Below, in pieces: positions 1-5,619 of a stretch of DNA of 6,808 bases. The position numbers and the translations under genes are program-made. Positions within the stretch are counted from its first letter, which is position 1, and the number at the start of each line of letters is the position of its first letter. The DNA lies in assembly GCA_002404345.1 (NCBI GenBank), contig DHJN01000175.1, positions 1 through 6,808 on the forward strand. Reading direction: 5' to 3'. The notes under the pieces were generated by a model. The model searched no databases, had not been told where the DNA came from, and saw only the letters and a list, made by a program, of their open reading frames with translations. The stretch comes from Actinobacteria bacterium UBA4719 (lineage in GTDB: Bacteria; Actinomycetota; Actinomycetes; Actinomycetales; Dermatophilaceae).

Positions 1-98
1 GTCAAGGAGACCGGTCGACGCCCACGGCACGTCCGTAGGATGCGCACACAAACGTTCACGGGCCGCCGTGATCGCCAGTCCGAAGGTGAGGTGGGTCG

Positions 99-1499
99 AT
101 GTCAAGGCTGTTCCGGTGGGGTTTCCGTGCCAGTTCGCGGGCCGGGGTTCGTGCGCGATCCACAGCAGCGGCAGTCCTGGTCGTGACGATTGCATTGGTC
201 GCTGGTGCCGCGCTACTGGTCTTCTTGCTGCAGAGTGCACTTAGCAACGGCGTCCAGGATGCTGGCCGGGTCCGAGCCGGCGAGGTCGCGACAATTCTTC
301 ATGCCGAAGGGGTTAAGGGACTGGGCGAGCGTCTGGCCGAGAACAACCGTGCTGGGCAGATCGTCCAAGTCGTCAACCGCGGCGGGACGGTCGTCGCGAC
401 ATCCACGCCCAAGGCAGCCAAAGCGCCCCTGTCTACAGCTCGCCCCGGCCCAGGGCAGGCCCTGCGTACCGAGACAGACTCCCTGACGACCGCTCACGAG
501 GACGACCCCTACCTGGTCACTACCGTGGGGGCACTGAACCATCAGGGTGTCCCCTACACGGTGATCGTTGCCTCACCGATCGGGGCTCAGCGTGAGAGCG
601 TCCGGACTGTCCTTTCCTATCTGGTTGTCGGTCTGCCCCTGCTGGTGCTGCTCGTTGGGGCTGCCATGTGGGTTCTGGTTGGCAGAGCTTTGCACCCGGT
701 CGACCTGATCCGTGCGCGGGTCCACGGAATTGGGGCGGCTCAGCTCGCCGACCGGGTGCCAGTCCCGGACACCGGAGATGAGATCGCTCGTCTGGCGGTG
801 ACGATGAATGAGATGCTCGACCGGCTTCAGAACGCCCAAACGGCACAGCGCCAATTCGTGGCCGACGCCAGCCATGAACTGCGTTCACCAATCGCGACCC
901 TGACCGCCGCCCTAGATGTTGCTCTGGCCGAGCCGACTGGACGTACTTGGCGAGACCAGCACCAACTAATGGAGGCTGAGGCGGACCGAATGCGCCGGCT
1001 GGTGGAGGATCTTCTGCTTCTTGCAAAGGCCGACGACAACGGGTTGCGGCTGGTTCGATCAGATGTCGACCTGGACGACCTGCTCGGCGCCGAGGCGCGC
1101 CGGCTGCGGACCTCCACCGACCTCCGCATCCAGGCTGAAATCGAGCCGGTGAGGGTGACCGGGGATGCCGACCGGCTCAGTCAGGTCGTGCGTAACCTAG
1201 CCGACAATGCGGTCGGCCACGCCAAACACCAGGTCCGGCTCGCTCTCTCACAAGAGCATGACACGGTGCTGATCGTCGTGGAGGATGACGGTGACGGTAT
1301 CCAAGCCCGTGACCGCGAACGGGTCTTCGAGCGCTTCGTCCGCCTTGACGAGAGCCGCGAGCGCGGCCATGGCGGTTCTGGGCTGGGGCTGGCCATCGTT
1401 CGAGAGGTCGTCCGCGGACATGGCGGCACGGTGTCTATCGGGGACTCACCCCTTGGCGGGGCCCGGTTTGAGGTCTATCTCCCGATCAGCACTTCCTGA
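99..1499 (+). CDS. Two-component sensor histidine kinase, membrane-bound
   Basis: This is a 466-residue sensor kinase predicted to autophosphorylate on histidine and pass the phosphate to an OmpR-type regulator. Two membrane segments (about residues 23-48 and 172-195) flank an extracytoplasmic sensor region of roughly 120 residues that I do not recognise. A HAMP linker follows (about 194-253). The phosphoacceptor is His259 in the motif ASHELRSP. The ATPase domain has every expected box: N366 and N370 in RNLADN, DDGDG at 396-400, the F box around 410-413, and GGSGLGLAI at 425-433. The protein therefore looks intact and active. The ATG is preceded by a purine-rich stretch (AAGGTGAGGTGG, 83-94), which supports this start. 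The likely partner is the convergent regulator at 1630-2307. Related actinobacterial kinases usually lie directly downstream of their regulator on the same strand, so this layout is odd. The signal sensed is unknown. Confidence 0.95.
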   Translation: MSRLFRWGFRASSRAGVRARSTAAAVLVVTIALVAGAALLVFLLQSALSNGVQDAGRVRAGEVATILHAEGVKGLGERLAENNRAGQIVQVVNRGGTVVATSTPKAAKAPLSTARPGPGQALRTETDSLTTAHEDDPYLVTTVGALNHQGVPYTVIVASPIGAQRESVRTVLSYLVVGLPLLVLLVGAAMWVLVGRALHPVDLIRARVHGIGAAQLADRVPVPDTGDEIARLAVTMNEMLDRLQNAQTAQRQFVADASHELRSPIATLTAALDVALAEPTGRTWRDQHQLMEAEADRMRRLVEDLLLLAKADDNGLRLVRSDVDLDDLLGAEARRLRTSTDLRIQAEIEPVRVTGDADRLSQVVRNLADNAVGHAKHQVRLALSQEHDTVLIVVEDDGDGIQARDRERVFERFVRLDESRERGHGGSGLGLAIVREVVRGHGGTVSIGDSPLGGARFEVYLPISTS

Positions 1500-1629
1500 G
1501 CGACGACAAGCGGGGGAGCGGCCGATCGCAGCGGCCATGGCCAGTGCCAACTACACCGTCGGGTTGATGTCCCGCGCGGCGGGCACACCGGCCATGACAA
1601 CCTGAATAGATCGGTGACCCTGGCTGCTC

Positions 1630-2307
1630 TCAGCCGCCGTCGTGGGCAAGCCGGTAGCCCATCCCGCGGACCGTTTCAATGGCGTGCCGGTCGAAGGGGA
1701 CATCGATCTTGTTGCGCAGGTACCGGACGTAGACCTCCACAATGTTGGGATCACCCTCAAAAGCGGGATCCCACACGCCGCCCAGGATCTCGGACTTGGT
1801 CGTGACATCGCCGCGGTGATGCATGAGGAACTCCAAGAGCCCATACTCGCGCGGAGTCAACGGAATCTCCTGACCGGTACGTTCGACCCGGCGCCGTGCA
1901 GGGTCGAGGGACAAGTCGCCCGCAGTCAGGATGACGGGTCGTTCGGGACCTCCGCGCCGGATCAAGGCGCGCAGTCGTGCCACCAGGACGATGAAGCTGA
2001 ATGGTTTGGTCAGGTAGTCGTCGGCGCCGAGGTCGAAAGCGTCGCTCTGGTCATACTCCCCGTCCTTGGCCGTGAGCATGAGCACCGGCGTCCAGACTCC
2101 GCGCCGGCGCAACTCTTCTAACACCTTGTAGCCGTTGAGCTTTGGCAGCATGATGTCCAGGATGATGACGTCGAACGCGTTCTCGGTCGCGATCCAGACC
2201 GCGTCTTCACCGTTGTGAACGACATCGACAGCGAACCCGCCATCGCCTAGACCACGGCGGACCGTCTCGGCCAATCGCACCTCGTCTTCGACTACCAGTA
2301 CCCGCAC
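1630..2307 (-). CDS. OmpR/PhoB-family response regulator
   Basis: This is a 225-residue DNA-binding response regulator of normal family length. The N-terminal receiver domain (about 1-115) has the acidic pair E7/D8, the phosphoacceptor D51 in VIILDIMLP, T79, and K101 in TKPF. The C-terminal winged-helix domain (about 125-221) carries typical OmpR-family sequence: LTPREYGLLEFL, then VEVYVRYLRNKID, and RGMGYRL near the end. It should bind DNA and control transcription once phosphorylated, most likely by the kinase at 99-1499, although that gene is on the opposite strand and ends 130 bases away. The start is GTG. Two nearby ATGs just upstream are out of frame, and AAGGA sits seven bases before the GTG. 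The gene is divergent from dedA across a 348-base gap, so control of dedA or of itself is possible. That is inference. Confidence 0.95.
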   Translation of the reverse strand: MRVLVVEDEVRLAETVRRGLGDGGFAVDVVHNGEDAVWIATENAFDVIILDIMLPKLNGYKVLEELRRRGVWTPVLMLTAKDGEYDQSDAFDLGADDYLTKPFSFIVLVARLRALIRRGGPERPVILTAGDLSLDPARRRVERTGQEIPLTPREYGLLEFLMHHRGDVTTKSEILGGVWDPAFEGDPNIVEVYVRYLRNKIDVPFDRHAIETVRGMGYRLAHDGG

Positions 2308-2314
2308 GTCATCA

Positions 2315-2319
2315 TCCTT
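2315..2319 (-). promoter_or_regulatory. Ribosome binding site that fixes the GTG start of the response regulator
   Basis: The minus strand reads AAGGA followed by seven bases and then GTG. The two overlapping ATG triplets between them are in the wrong frame, so the GTG at 2307 is the supported start. Confidence 0.6.
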
Positions 2320-2565
2320 CGCTTACCCTCACCGCAACGGTTGGATCCTTTCGGCACAGTGTCGAGGACGACCGCTGAGAAACTCCTGAGTGTCAAGGGT
2401 ATACACGACAGCCAGCCCAAGAACTCGGCGACGACGGCCCGGGCATCCCGGTCGCAGAGCAGGACCGACTACGTGAGCGCTTCGCTCGCGGCTGGCAGAC
2501 AGCTGCCTCCGGCTCCGCGCCCGCCCCGACAGCGGAACCTTGGGTTCACGCGGTGATCGCAGCAC

Positions 2566-2615
2566 CTGAGTGATTCGAGGTGTTTCGACCTGAGGTACGC
2601 CCTTTGGTCTGAGGT
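2566..2615 (+). repeat. Three CTGAG(G/T) direct repeats upstream of dedA
   Basis: CTGAGTG begins at 2566, and CTGAGGT occurs at 2590-2596 and again at 2609-2615. They lie about 40 to 90 bases before the dedA start. OmpR-family regulators commonly bind directly repeated half-sites upstream of their targets, and such a gene lies on the other side of this region. The spacing (24 and 19 bases) is not the usual 10-11 bases, so regulator binding is only a suggestion. Confidence 0.25.
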
Positions 2616-2642
2616 GAAGTAGTCGCAACGGGCGCCGCGGCA

Positions 2643-2648
2643 TACCCT
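2643..2648 (+). promoter_or_regulatory. Possible -10 box for leaderless dedA transcription
   Basis: TACCCT matches the actinobacterial TANNNT -10 pattern and ends seven bases before the GTG at 2656, the distance expected if transcription begins at the start codon. No Shine-Dalgarno sequence precedes the start. The -35 region is weak (TAGTCG at about 2620). Confidence 0.35.
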
Positions 2649-2655
2649 CGATGCT

Positions 2656-3309
2656 GTGATGCACACTCTCGGACCCGGCTGGATGGATCCCCAGTACCTG
2701 CTCGACCAGTTCGGCTCTCAGTTCTTCTGGGTCAGTGTCGCCATCGTCTTCATCGAGTGCGGCCTGCTGTTCCCCATCCTTCCGGGCGACTCCCTGCTCT
2801 TCGCGGCGGGGCTGTTCATCGCCAACGGCAGCATCCACATCAACATCGCGGTGGCCTGCGTGATCTTCAGCGCCGCGGCCTTCGCGGGCAACGTGGTGGG
2901 CTACGAGATCGGTCGCGCCGTCGGTCCGCCTCTCTACCACCGTGACGGGCGGATCCTGAAGCGGAAGTACTTCGACCAGACGACGGTGTTCTTCGACAGG
3001 TACGGCAACAAGGCGCTCGTGCTCGGCCGTTTCGTGCCGATCGTGCGCACGTTCATCACCGTGGTGGCGGGGGTGGGCCGGATGGAACGGCGCCGGTTCT
3101 TCACCTGGAGCGCCGTGGGCGCGGTGCTGTGGGCGACGGGCATCACCCTGCTCGGCTACTTCCTCGGCCAGGCGTTCCCCGTGCTGCAGGACAAGCTCGA
3201 GCTCGCGATCGTCGCGATCGTCGCAGTCTCACTGATCCCCGTTGGAGTGGAATACGTGCGTCACCGCATCAGCAAGGGAAAGGTCACCCAAAAGGCCGTG
3301 GACCGCTAG
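2656..3309 (+). CDS. DedA-family (VTT domain) integral membrane protein
   Basis: This 217-residue inner-membrane protein has the DedA/VTT (SNARE-associated) fold, a family linked to envelope homeostasis, recycling of undecaprenyl-phosphate or other lipids, and resistance to cationic agents. Hallmarks are E34 followed by FPILPGDSLLFAAG (39-52), and GRFVPIVRT (124-132) with R125, P128 and R131, then AGVGRM (138-143) and a tryptophan-containing helix leading into GYFLG. Several hydrophobic segments fit the usual DedA topology, and the C-terminus is basic and cytoplasmic. Length is normal and nothing appears broken. Third-codon G+C is very high, more so than in the flanking small genes, which points to a long-resident chromosomal-type gene. 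Starts at GTG 2656 or ATG 2659 are both possible. Neither has a Shine-Dalgarno sequence, and a -10-like box suits leaderless transcription from 2656. The substrate cannot be told from sequence. Confidence 0.93.
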   Translation: MMHTLGPGWMDPQYLLDQFGSQFFWVSVAIVFIECGLLFPILPGDSLLFAAGLFIANGSIHINIAVACVIFSAAAFAGNVVGYEIGRAVGPPLYHRDGRILKRKYFDQTTVFFDRYGNKALVLGRFVPIVRTFITVVAGVGRMERRRFFTWSAVGAVLWATGITLLGYFLGQAFPVLQDKLELAIVAIVAVSLIPVGVEYVRHRISKGKVTQKAVDR

Positions 3310-3330
3310 TCGGGCCTGTCCCGCCCTGCC

Positions 3331-3373
3331 GGGCAAGGTGAGGCCAGCTCCTCCCGGACAGAAAACCTTGCCC
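3331..3373 (+). terminator. Perfect 9-bp inverted repeat after dedA, possible terminator
   Basis: GGGCAAGGT (3331-3339) and its exact reverse complement ACCTTGCCC (3365-3373) flank 25 bases, starting 21 bases after the dedA stop. A U-tract is absent, which is common for actinobacterial terminators, but the loop is long. It could instead be a protein-binding site or the trace of a small element's ends. Confidence 0.4.
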
Positions 3374-3375
3374 AC

Positions 3376-3406
3376 CGGTACCTTTCAACCAAGTTGACAG
3401 GTACCG
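3376..3406. repeat. Compact inverted repeat, 14-base arms and 3-base loop
   Basis: The arm CGGTACCTTTCAAC (3376-3389) pairs with GTTGACAGGTACCG (3393-3406) with one mismatch, around the loop CAA. A third, degenerate copy of the right arm (GTGACCTGTACC, 3419-3430, 9 of 12 bases like TTGACAGGTACC) lies 25 bases downstream in the same orientation. The right arm contains a consensus -35 hexamer (TTGACA, 3394-3399) without a convincing -10. It may be an operator, a terminator hairpin or a recombination site. The sequence alone does not decide. Confidence 0.6.
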
Positions 3407-3561
3407 CCACCGACGCGGGTGACCTGTACCAGACAGTCAGCACCGGCCACTGCTCCACCACCACATGATCCAGGCAAGTGATTCCGGACAGGCGAAGACA
3501 GCCTCAATGACCGAACTCACTATCGCATTGGCTCCTATCGTCGTTCTGTCGCTGCGGACGC

Positions 3562-3576
3562 CCCGCGTTCAGCGGG
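3562..3576 (-). terminator. Short GC hairpin just after the whiB-like gene
   Basis: CCCGC (3562-3566) and GCGGG (3572-3576) form a five-pair stem with a five-base loop, starting four bases after the stop codon of the WhiB-like gene on the minus strand. There is no U-tract. The position favours a terminator, but the stem is short. Confidence 0.3.
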
Positions 3577-3580
3577 CTGG

Positions 3581-3829
3581 TCAGCCAGCGCGACGAACGG
3601 GTGCCTCGCCGCTCTCGAGGGCGTGTCGTTCTTCCTGGGACAATCCGCCCCAGACTCCGGCAGCCTGGCCGGAGTCGATAGCCCACGTCAAGCAAGCCTG
3701 GGCGACCTCGCACCGACGGCAAACGGCTTTTGCTGCTTCTAACTGGAGAAGCGCGGGACCGGTGTTCCCCTCAGGGAAGAACAACTCCGGATCCTCGCCG
3801 AGACAGGCAGCGCGGCGCCAACTCAGCAT
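3581..3829 (-). CDS. WhiB-family iron-sulfur transcriptional regulator
   Basis: This 82-residue protein has the Wbl signature: four cysteines at C9, C37, C40 and C46 (C-x27-C-x2-C-x5-C), which should bind a redox- or NO-sensitive [4Fe-4S] cluster, and the GVWGG turn at 58-62. It opens with WRRAAC and DPELFFP as in WhiB1-like proteins. Wbl proteins usually act by binding the main sigma factor and tuning promoter choice. Two points are unusual. The residue after CxxC is E41, where proline is common, and the C-terminal tail after LSQEERHAL has few basic residues (it reads ESGEAPVRRAG) where many family members have an arginine/lysine-rich DNA-contact tail. The ATG start is supported by AGGGAG seven bases upstream. 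Plasmids and phages also carry Wbl genes, so mobility is possible. The gene stands alone, so its targets are unknown. Confidence 0.92.
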   Translation of the reverse strand: MLSWRRAACLGEDPELFFPEGNTGPALLQLEAAKAVCRRCEVAQACLTWAIDSGQAAGVWGGLSQEERHALESGEAPVRRAG

Positions 3830-3836
3830 GGTCGGG

Positions 3837-3842
3837 CTCCCT
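3837..3842 (-). promoter_or_regulatory. Ribosome binding site of the whiB-like gene
   Basis: The minus strand reads AGGGAG, seven bases before the ATG at 3829. It confirms the start that puts the first cluster cysteine at residue 9. Confidence 0.6.
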
Positions 3843-3897
3843 GAATCGAGGTCCGGGGGATCTGCATCATGGAAGTCACTTCAGGGGACGGGACGAA

Positions 3898-3912
3898 CCA
3901 TTACAACAATGG
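3898..3912 (-). promoter_or_regulatory. Possible -10 box and operator-like palindrome upstream of the whiB-like gene
   Basis: On the minus strand TGTAAT (plus 3900-3905) differs from TATAAT by one base, and it lies within the inverted repeat CCATT-GTTGT-AATGG (3898-3912). It is about 70 bases upstream of the start codon. No good -35 box is visible. A repressor or autoregulator bound here would block the promoter, but this is inferred from layout only. A second small palindrome, GAAGT-C-ACTTC, lies at 3872-3882 in the predicted leader. Confidence 0.3.
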
Positions 3913-4063
3913 GCAACGAGGTTGGTGCCGTTTGATAATCCTTCTCCCCATTCCCGTGTTTCCCCTGTGTACCGTCTGAAAATAAGATGAGTGCCCCGTG
4001 TGGCTTTAGGGTCGGCCGGGCGTCCAACCAGAGACGTCTGACCCGTCAGCCAGCGGTGGGCTA

Positions 4064-4423
4064 TCAGCTGAGTTGCCAGCCGGCCATGACACCGCCACCG
4101 GTCAGGACGCATATCTGGAGGCCGAAAGCCAGTCGGTCGCCAGCGAAGTGAAAGTAGAGGAAGTCGCTGCCCTTGGACGCCTCGCGGTGTCGCTGCGTGA
4201 ACACCTCGATGAGCACGCCGCTATGCAGAGGTGCCATGCGTCGGAATTCCTGCAACGCAGCGGCCCCATCCTCGTATCGAATCGCATCTGTGATCCCCAT
4301 CCCGACAAAAGTGACCAATGCGGTCTTCTCTCCAAGGGGAGTCAAACCCCCAAAGAGTGCGTCTTGTCGTTGTGCCAGGGCCGCGAAGTCAACAAAAAGA
4401 GGCCAGGCTGAACGATGGGTCAT
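4064..4423 (-). CDS. Hypothetical protein, about 119 residues
   Basis: I do not recognise this protein. From the ATG at 4423 it runs 119 residues with a balanced composition (hydrophobic runs such as LVTFVGMG, an acidic and basic central part, and a glycine-rich end near VLTGGGVMAGWQ), unlike the arginine/serine/proline-rich shadow frames around it. Third-position G+C is only about 55% over the first 69 codons but about 82% over the last 50, which supports coding most strongly in the second half. The frame is open back to an ATG at 4615, but those extra 64 codons read like non-coding sequence and I left them out. No Shine-Dalgarno sequence precedes 4423, so the true start is uncertain. It could be a foreign gene, or a fragment whose 5' part has decayed. 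It lies alone upstream of the whiB-like gene on the same strand, with a 234-base gap. Confidence 0.4.
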   Translation of the reverse strand: MTHRSAWPLFVDFAALAQRQDALFGGLTPLGEKTALVTFVGMGITDAIRYEDGAAALQEFRRMAPLHSGVLIEVFTQRHREASKGSDFLYFHFAGDRLAFGLQICVLTGGGVMAGWQLS

Positions 4424-4792
4424 GCCAGCGCAAGCCCGGCCCTCAGCGGCCGAGGACTCCCAGCAACGCTCTTGTCCTATCTCATCTTTCGCAAGCCGAC
4501 AGGACGTGCGCGGAAATTCTCCCGAACCTATTTCCGTTCTGCGGGTATGGAAGAGCCACATCATCGAGGCCGACACGCGCTTCCCCTTCCCCCTCGACCA
4601 AACCCCACCCTCCAAAATAGCCCCGTGAGCGCGACTGCCGCCACAGCTGGGCGTCTGCGATCTCGAGATCCTGATGGCTGACGAGGCTCGCGAACCGCCG
4701 CGCCCCAGGACGCAACCTCGACGCGAGCCGTTGGGGGGACGGGCTTCGAGACAGTTCGGAGCCTTCGCCGACCACCGCAGATTGCCACTGGC
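4424..4792. other. 369-base stretch without a recognisable gene
   Basis: Overlapping open frames exist on both strands, but none has a recognisable motif, a supported start or balanced amino-acid composition. I find no tRNA, strong hairpin or repeat. It may be decayed coding sequence between the two minus-strand small genes. Confidence 0.4.
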
Positions 4793-4987
4793 TCACGTCT
4801 CAGACCGTGCCGCCGGCATCATCTGAACTCCGACGTACAACGCCCAGATTGCCCCCATGACCTTCCGGTCGCGCGCGGTCTGAGAACCTGGGCGGCCGGC
4901 CGGCGACACCGTGGGTGGAGTGATCAGAGGCCCTCCCTGTCTCCTGCTCCAACGGTTACGCAGGCGCGACCACAACTTCGTCAACAT
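4793..4987 (-). CDS. Possible small protein, 64 residues
   Basis: I do not recognise this product. The N-terminus is strongly basic (MLTKLWSRLRNRWSRR), the middle is rich in proline and glycine, and near the C-terminus there is one hydrophobic stretch (VMGAIWALYVGVQMM, about residues 44-58) that could touch or span a membrane. Third-position G+C is fairly high. There is no Shine-Dalgarno sequence, but a TANNNT box (TAATAT) ends six bases before the ATG, as expected for leaderless transcription starting at the A of the start codon. Short open frames are common by chance in high-GC DNA, so this stays tentative. It may also be the tail of a decayed gene. Confidence 0.3.
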   Translation of the reverse strand: MLTKLWSRLRNRWSRRQGGPLITPPTVSPAGRPGSQTARDRKVMGAIWALYVGVQMMPAARSET

Positions 4988-4993
4988 GACGCG

Positions 4994-4999
4994 ATATTA
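4994..4999 (-). promoter_or_regulatory. -10-like TAATAT for leaderless transcription of the 64-residue frame
   Basis: TAATAT on the minus strand lies six bases before the ATG at 4987 and is an AT-rich island in GC-rich DNA. The best -35 candidate (CTGACG) is 20 bases away, which is longer than usual. Confidence 0.3.
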
Positions 5000-5012
5000 G
5001 GCCTTGTGGAGG

Positions 5013-5027
5013 TCCTGAGCGTCAGGA
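5013..5027. repeat. Perfect 6-bp inverted repeat TCCTGA-GCG-TCAGGA
   Basis: A short hairpin-forming palindrome lies between the divergent 64-residue frame and the Rid-family gene. Its right half (GCGTCAGGA, 5019-5027) is also the core of the tandem repeat at 6698-6718. The match is nine bases and may be chance. Confidence 0.4.
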
Positions 5028-5128
5028 TGGCAACTCCCGGGCAATTCAACGCTGCGGTCCACATGCCCATCGGCGACCGGGACGTCCGATCGTCGGCGCT
5101 TTGCGCCGCGCGCGAGTGTGCGGCATCC

Positions 5129-5134
5129 TACGAT
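5129..5134 (+). promoter_or_regulatory. Possible -10 box of the Rid-family gene
   Basis: TACGAT fits the TANNNT pattern and ends 14 bases before the ATG at 5149, so the leader would be only a few bases long and without a Shine-Dalgarno sequence. None is visible. GATACT (5138-5143) is an alternative that would make the message leaderless. Confidence 0.3.
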
Positions 5135-5148
5135 CCCGATACTGAACT

Positions 5149-5547
5149 ATGAGCAGTATGTCTGTCTCTCGCGTGGCCTCATCTTCGCCTTATGCCCCCG
5201 TCATCGGCTTCTCCAGTGCAGTTCGAGCGGGAAGCTTGGTCCTCGTGGCCGGGATCACTGCTATTGACAGCTCAGGTGCCATCGTCGGCGGCGACGACCC
5301 GTACGCGCAGACGCAAGAGGCCCTGCGCAAGATCGGCGATGTGCTCGCCGAGGCAGGCACCGACTTGTCGCACGTTGTCCAGACGCGGATTTACCTCATT
5401 CGCCCAAAGCACTGGGCGCACGTCGGGCGCGCCCACGGGGAGGTCTTCGCCGAGAACCCTCCGTCCGCGACGATGGTCGTCGTCGCAGGACTGCTCGACC
5501 CACGCATGCTTGTTGAGATCGAAGCCGTCGCCCATCTGGGTTTGTGA
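5149..5547 (+). CDS. Rid family (YjgF/YER057c/UK114) protein without the catalytic arginine
   Basis: This 132-residue protein has the length and fold signature of the Rid superfamily, small trimeric cytosolic proteins. Visible family features are PY at 14-15, the strand LVLVAGITA (30-38), the helix with TQEALRKIGDVLAEAG (55-70), a TRIYL strand (79-83) and the C-terminal VEIEAVA (122-128), whose glutamates match the conserved Glu of E. coli RidA. Classical RidA hydrolyses enamine/imine intermediates of threonine dehydratase with Arg105. Aligning PARSC of E. coli with PSATM here places Ala107 at that position, so imine deaminase activity of the RidA type is unlikely. It fits the Arg-less Rid subgroups, whose roles are mostly unknown. 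A second in-frame ATG at 5158 is an alternative start, and neither has a Shine-Dalgarno sequence. The gene converges on the winged-helix gene with a 72-base gap. Confidence 0.9.
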   Translation: MSSMSVSRVASSSPYAPVIGFSSAVRAGSLVLVAGITAIDSSGAIVGGDDPYAQTQEALRKIGDVLAEAGTDLSHVVQTRIYLIRPKHWAHVGRAHGEVFAENPPSATMVVVAGLLDPRMLVEIEAVAHLGL

Positions 5548-5552
5548 CTATC

Positions 5553-5595
5553 GACGCCCACCGTGTTGCGCATGCGGACCCCCTTGAGGGGCGTC
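5553..5595. terminator. Stem-loop between the convergent Rid and winged-helix genes
   Basis: GACGCC (5553-5558) pairs with GGCGTC (5590-5595). A second, competing hairpin, CCCC-TTGA-GGGG (5580-5591), lies within it. It sits just after one stop codon and 24 bases from the other, where a bidirectional terminator would be expected. There is no U-tract. Confidence 0.4.
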
Positions 5596-5619
5596 GGTGT
5601 GGAGTGGGCTGTTCGGCGT

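Larger units (their letters stand above)
2308..2655. other. 348-base divergent intergenic region (response regulator / dedA)
   Basis: I see no convincing gene here. Open frames crossing the region have no recognisable domain and no supporting start. It must hold the promoters of the divergent response regulator and dedA genes. A TTGACA box reads on the minus strand at 2391-2396, but there is no good -10 at the normal distance. Two small hairpins (2475-2487, arms GAGCG/CGCTC; 2494-2507, arms GGCAG/CTGCC) and repeated CTGAG motifs nearer dedA are the only other structure noticed. Confidence 0.5.

Noticed and set aside
1571..1583. CCCGC-GCG-GCGGG hairpin between the convergent kinase and regulator genes, as a terminator
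   Set aside because: The stem is five pairs with a three-base loop and no U-tract, in GC-rich DNA where such stems arise easily. It is not distinct enough to annotate.
2329..2940. 203-codon minus-strand open frame overlapping dedA
   Set aside because: It is antisense to the well-supported DedA gene, is very rich in Arg, Glu and Asp as GC-rich antisense frames are, and has no domain.
3465..3935. 156-codon plus-strand open frame over the whiB-like gene
   Set aside because: It is antisense to a gene with clear Wbl motifs and a ribosome binding site. Its own composition is Ser/Arg/Ala-rich without motifs.
4424..4615. N-terminal extension of the unrecognised gene to the ATG at 4615
   Set aside because: The 64 extra codons read like non-coding translation and there is no supported start, so the shorter form was annotated.
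4482..4796. 104-codon minus-strand open frame in the gap
   Set aside because: No motif, no ribosome binding site or promoter in place, and a biased composition. It overlaps other equally open frames.
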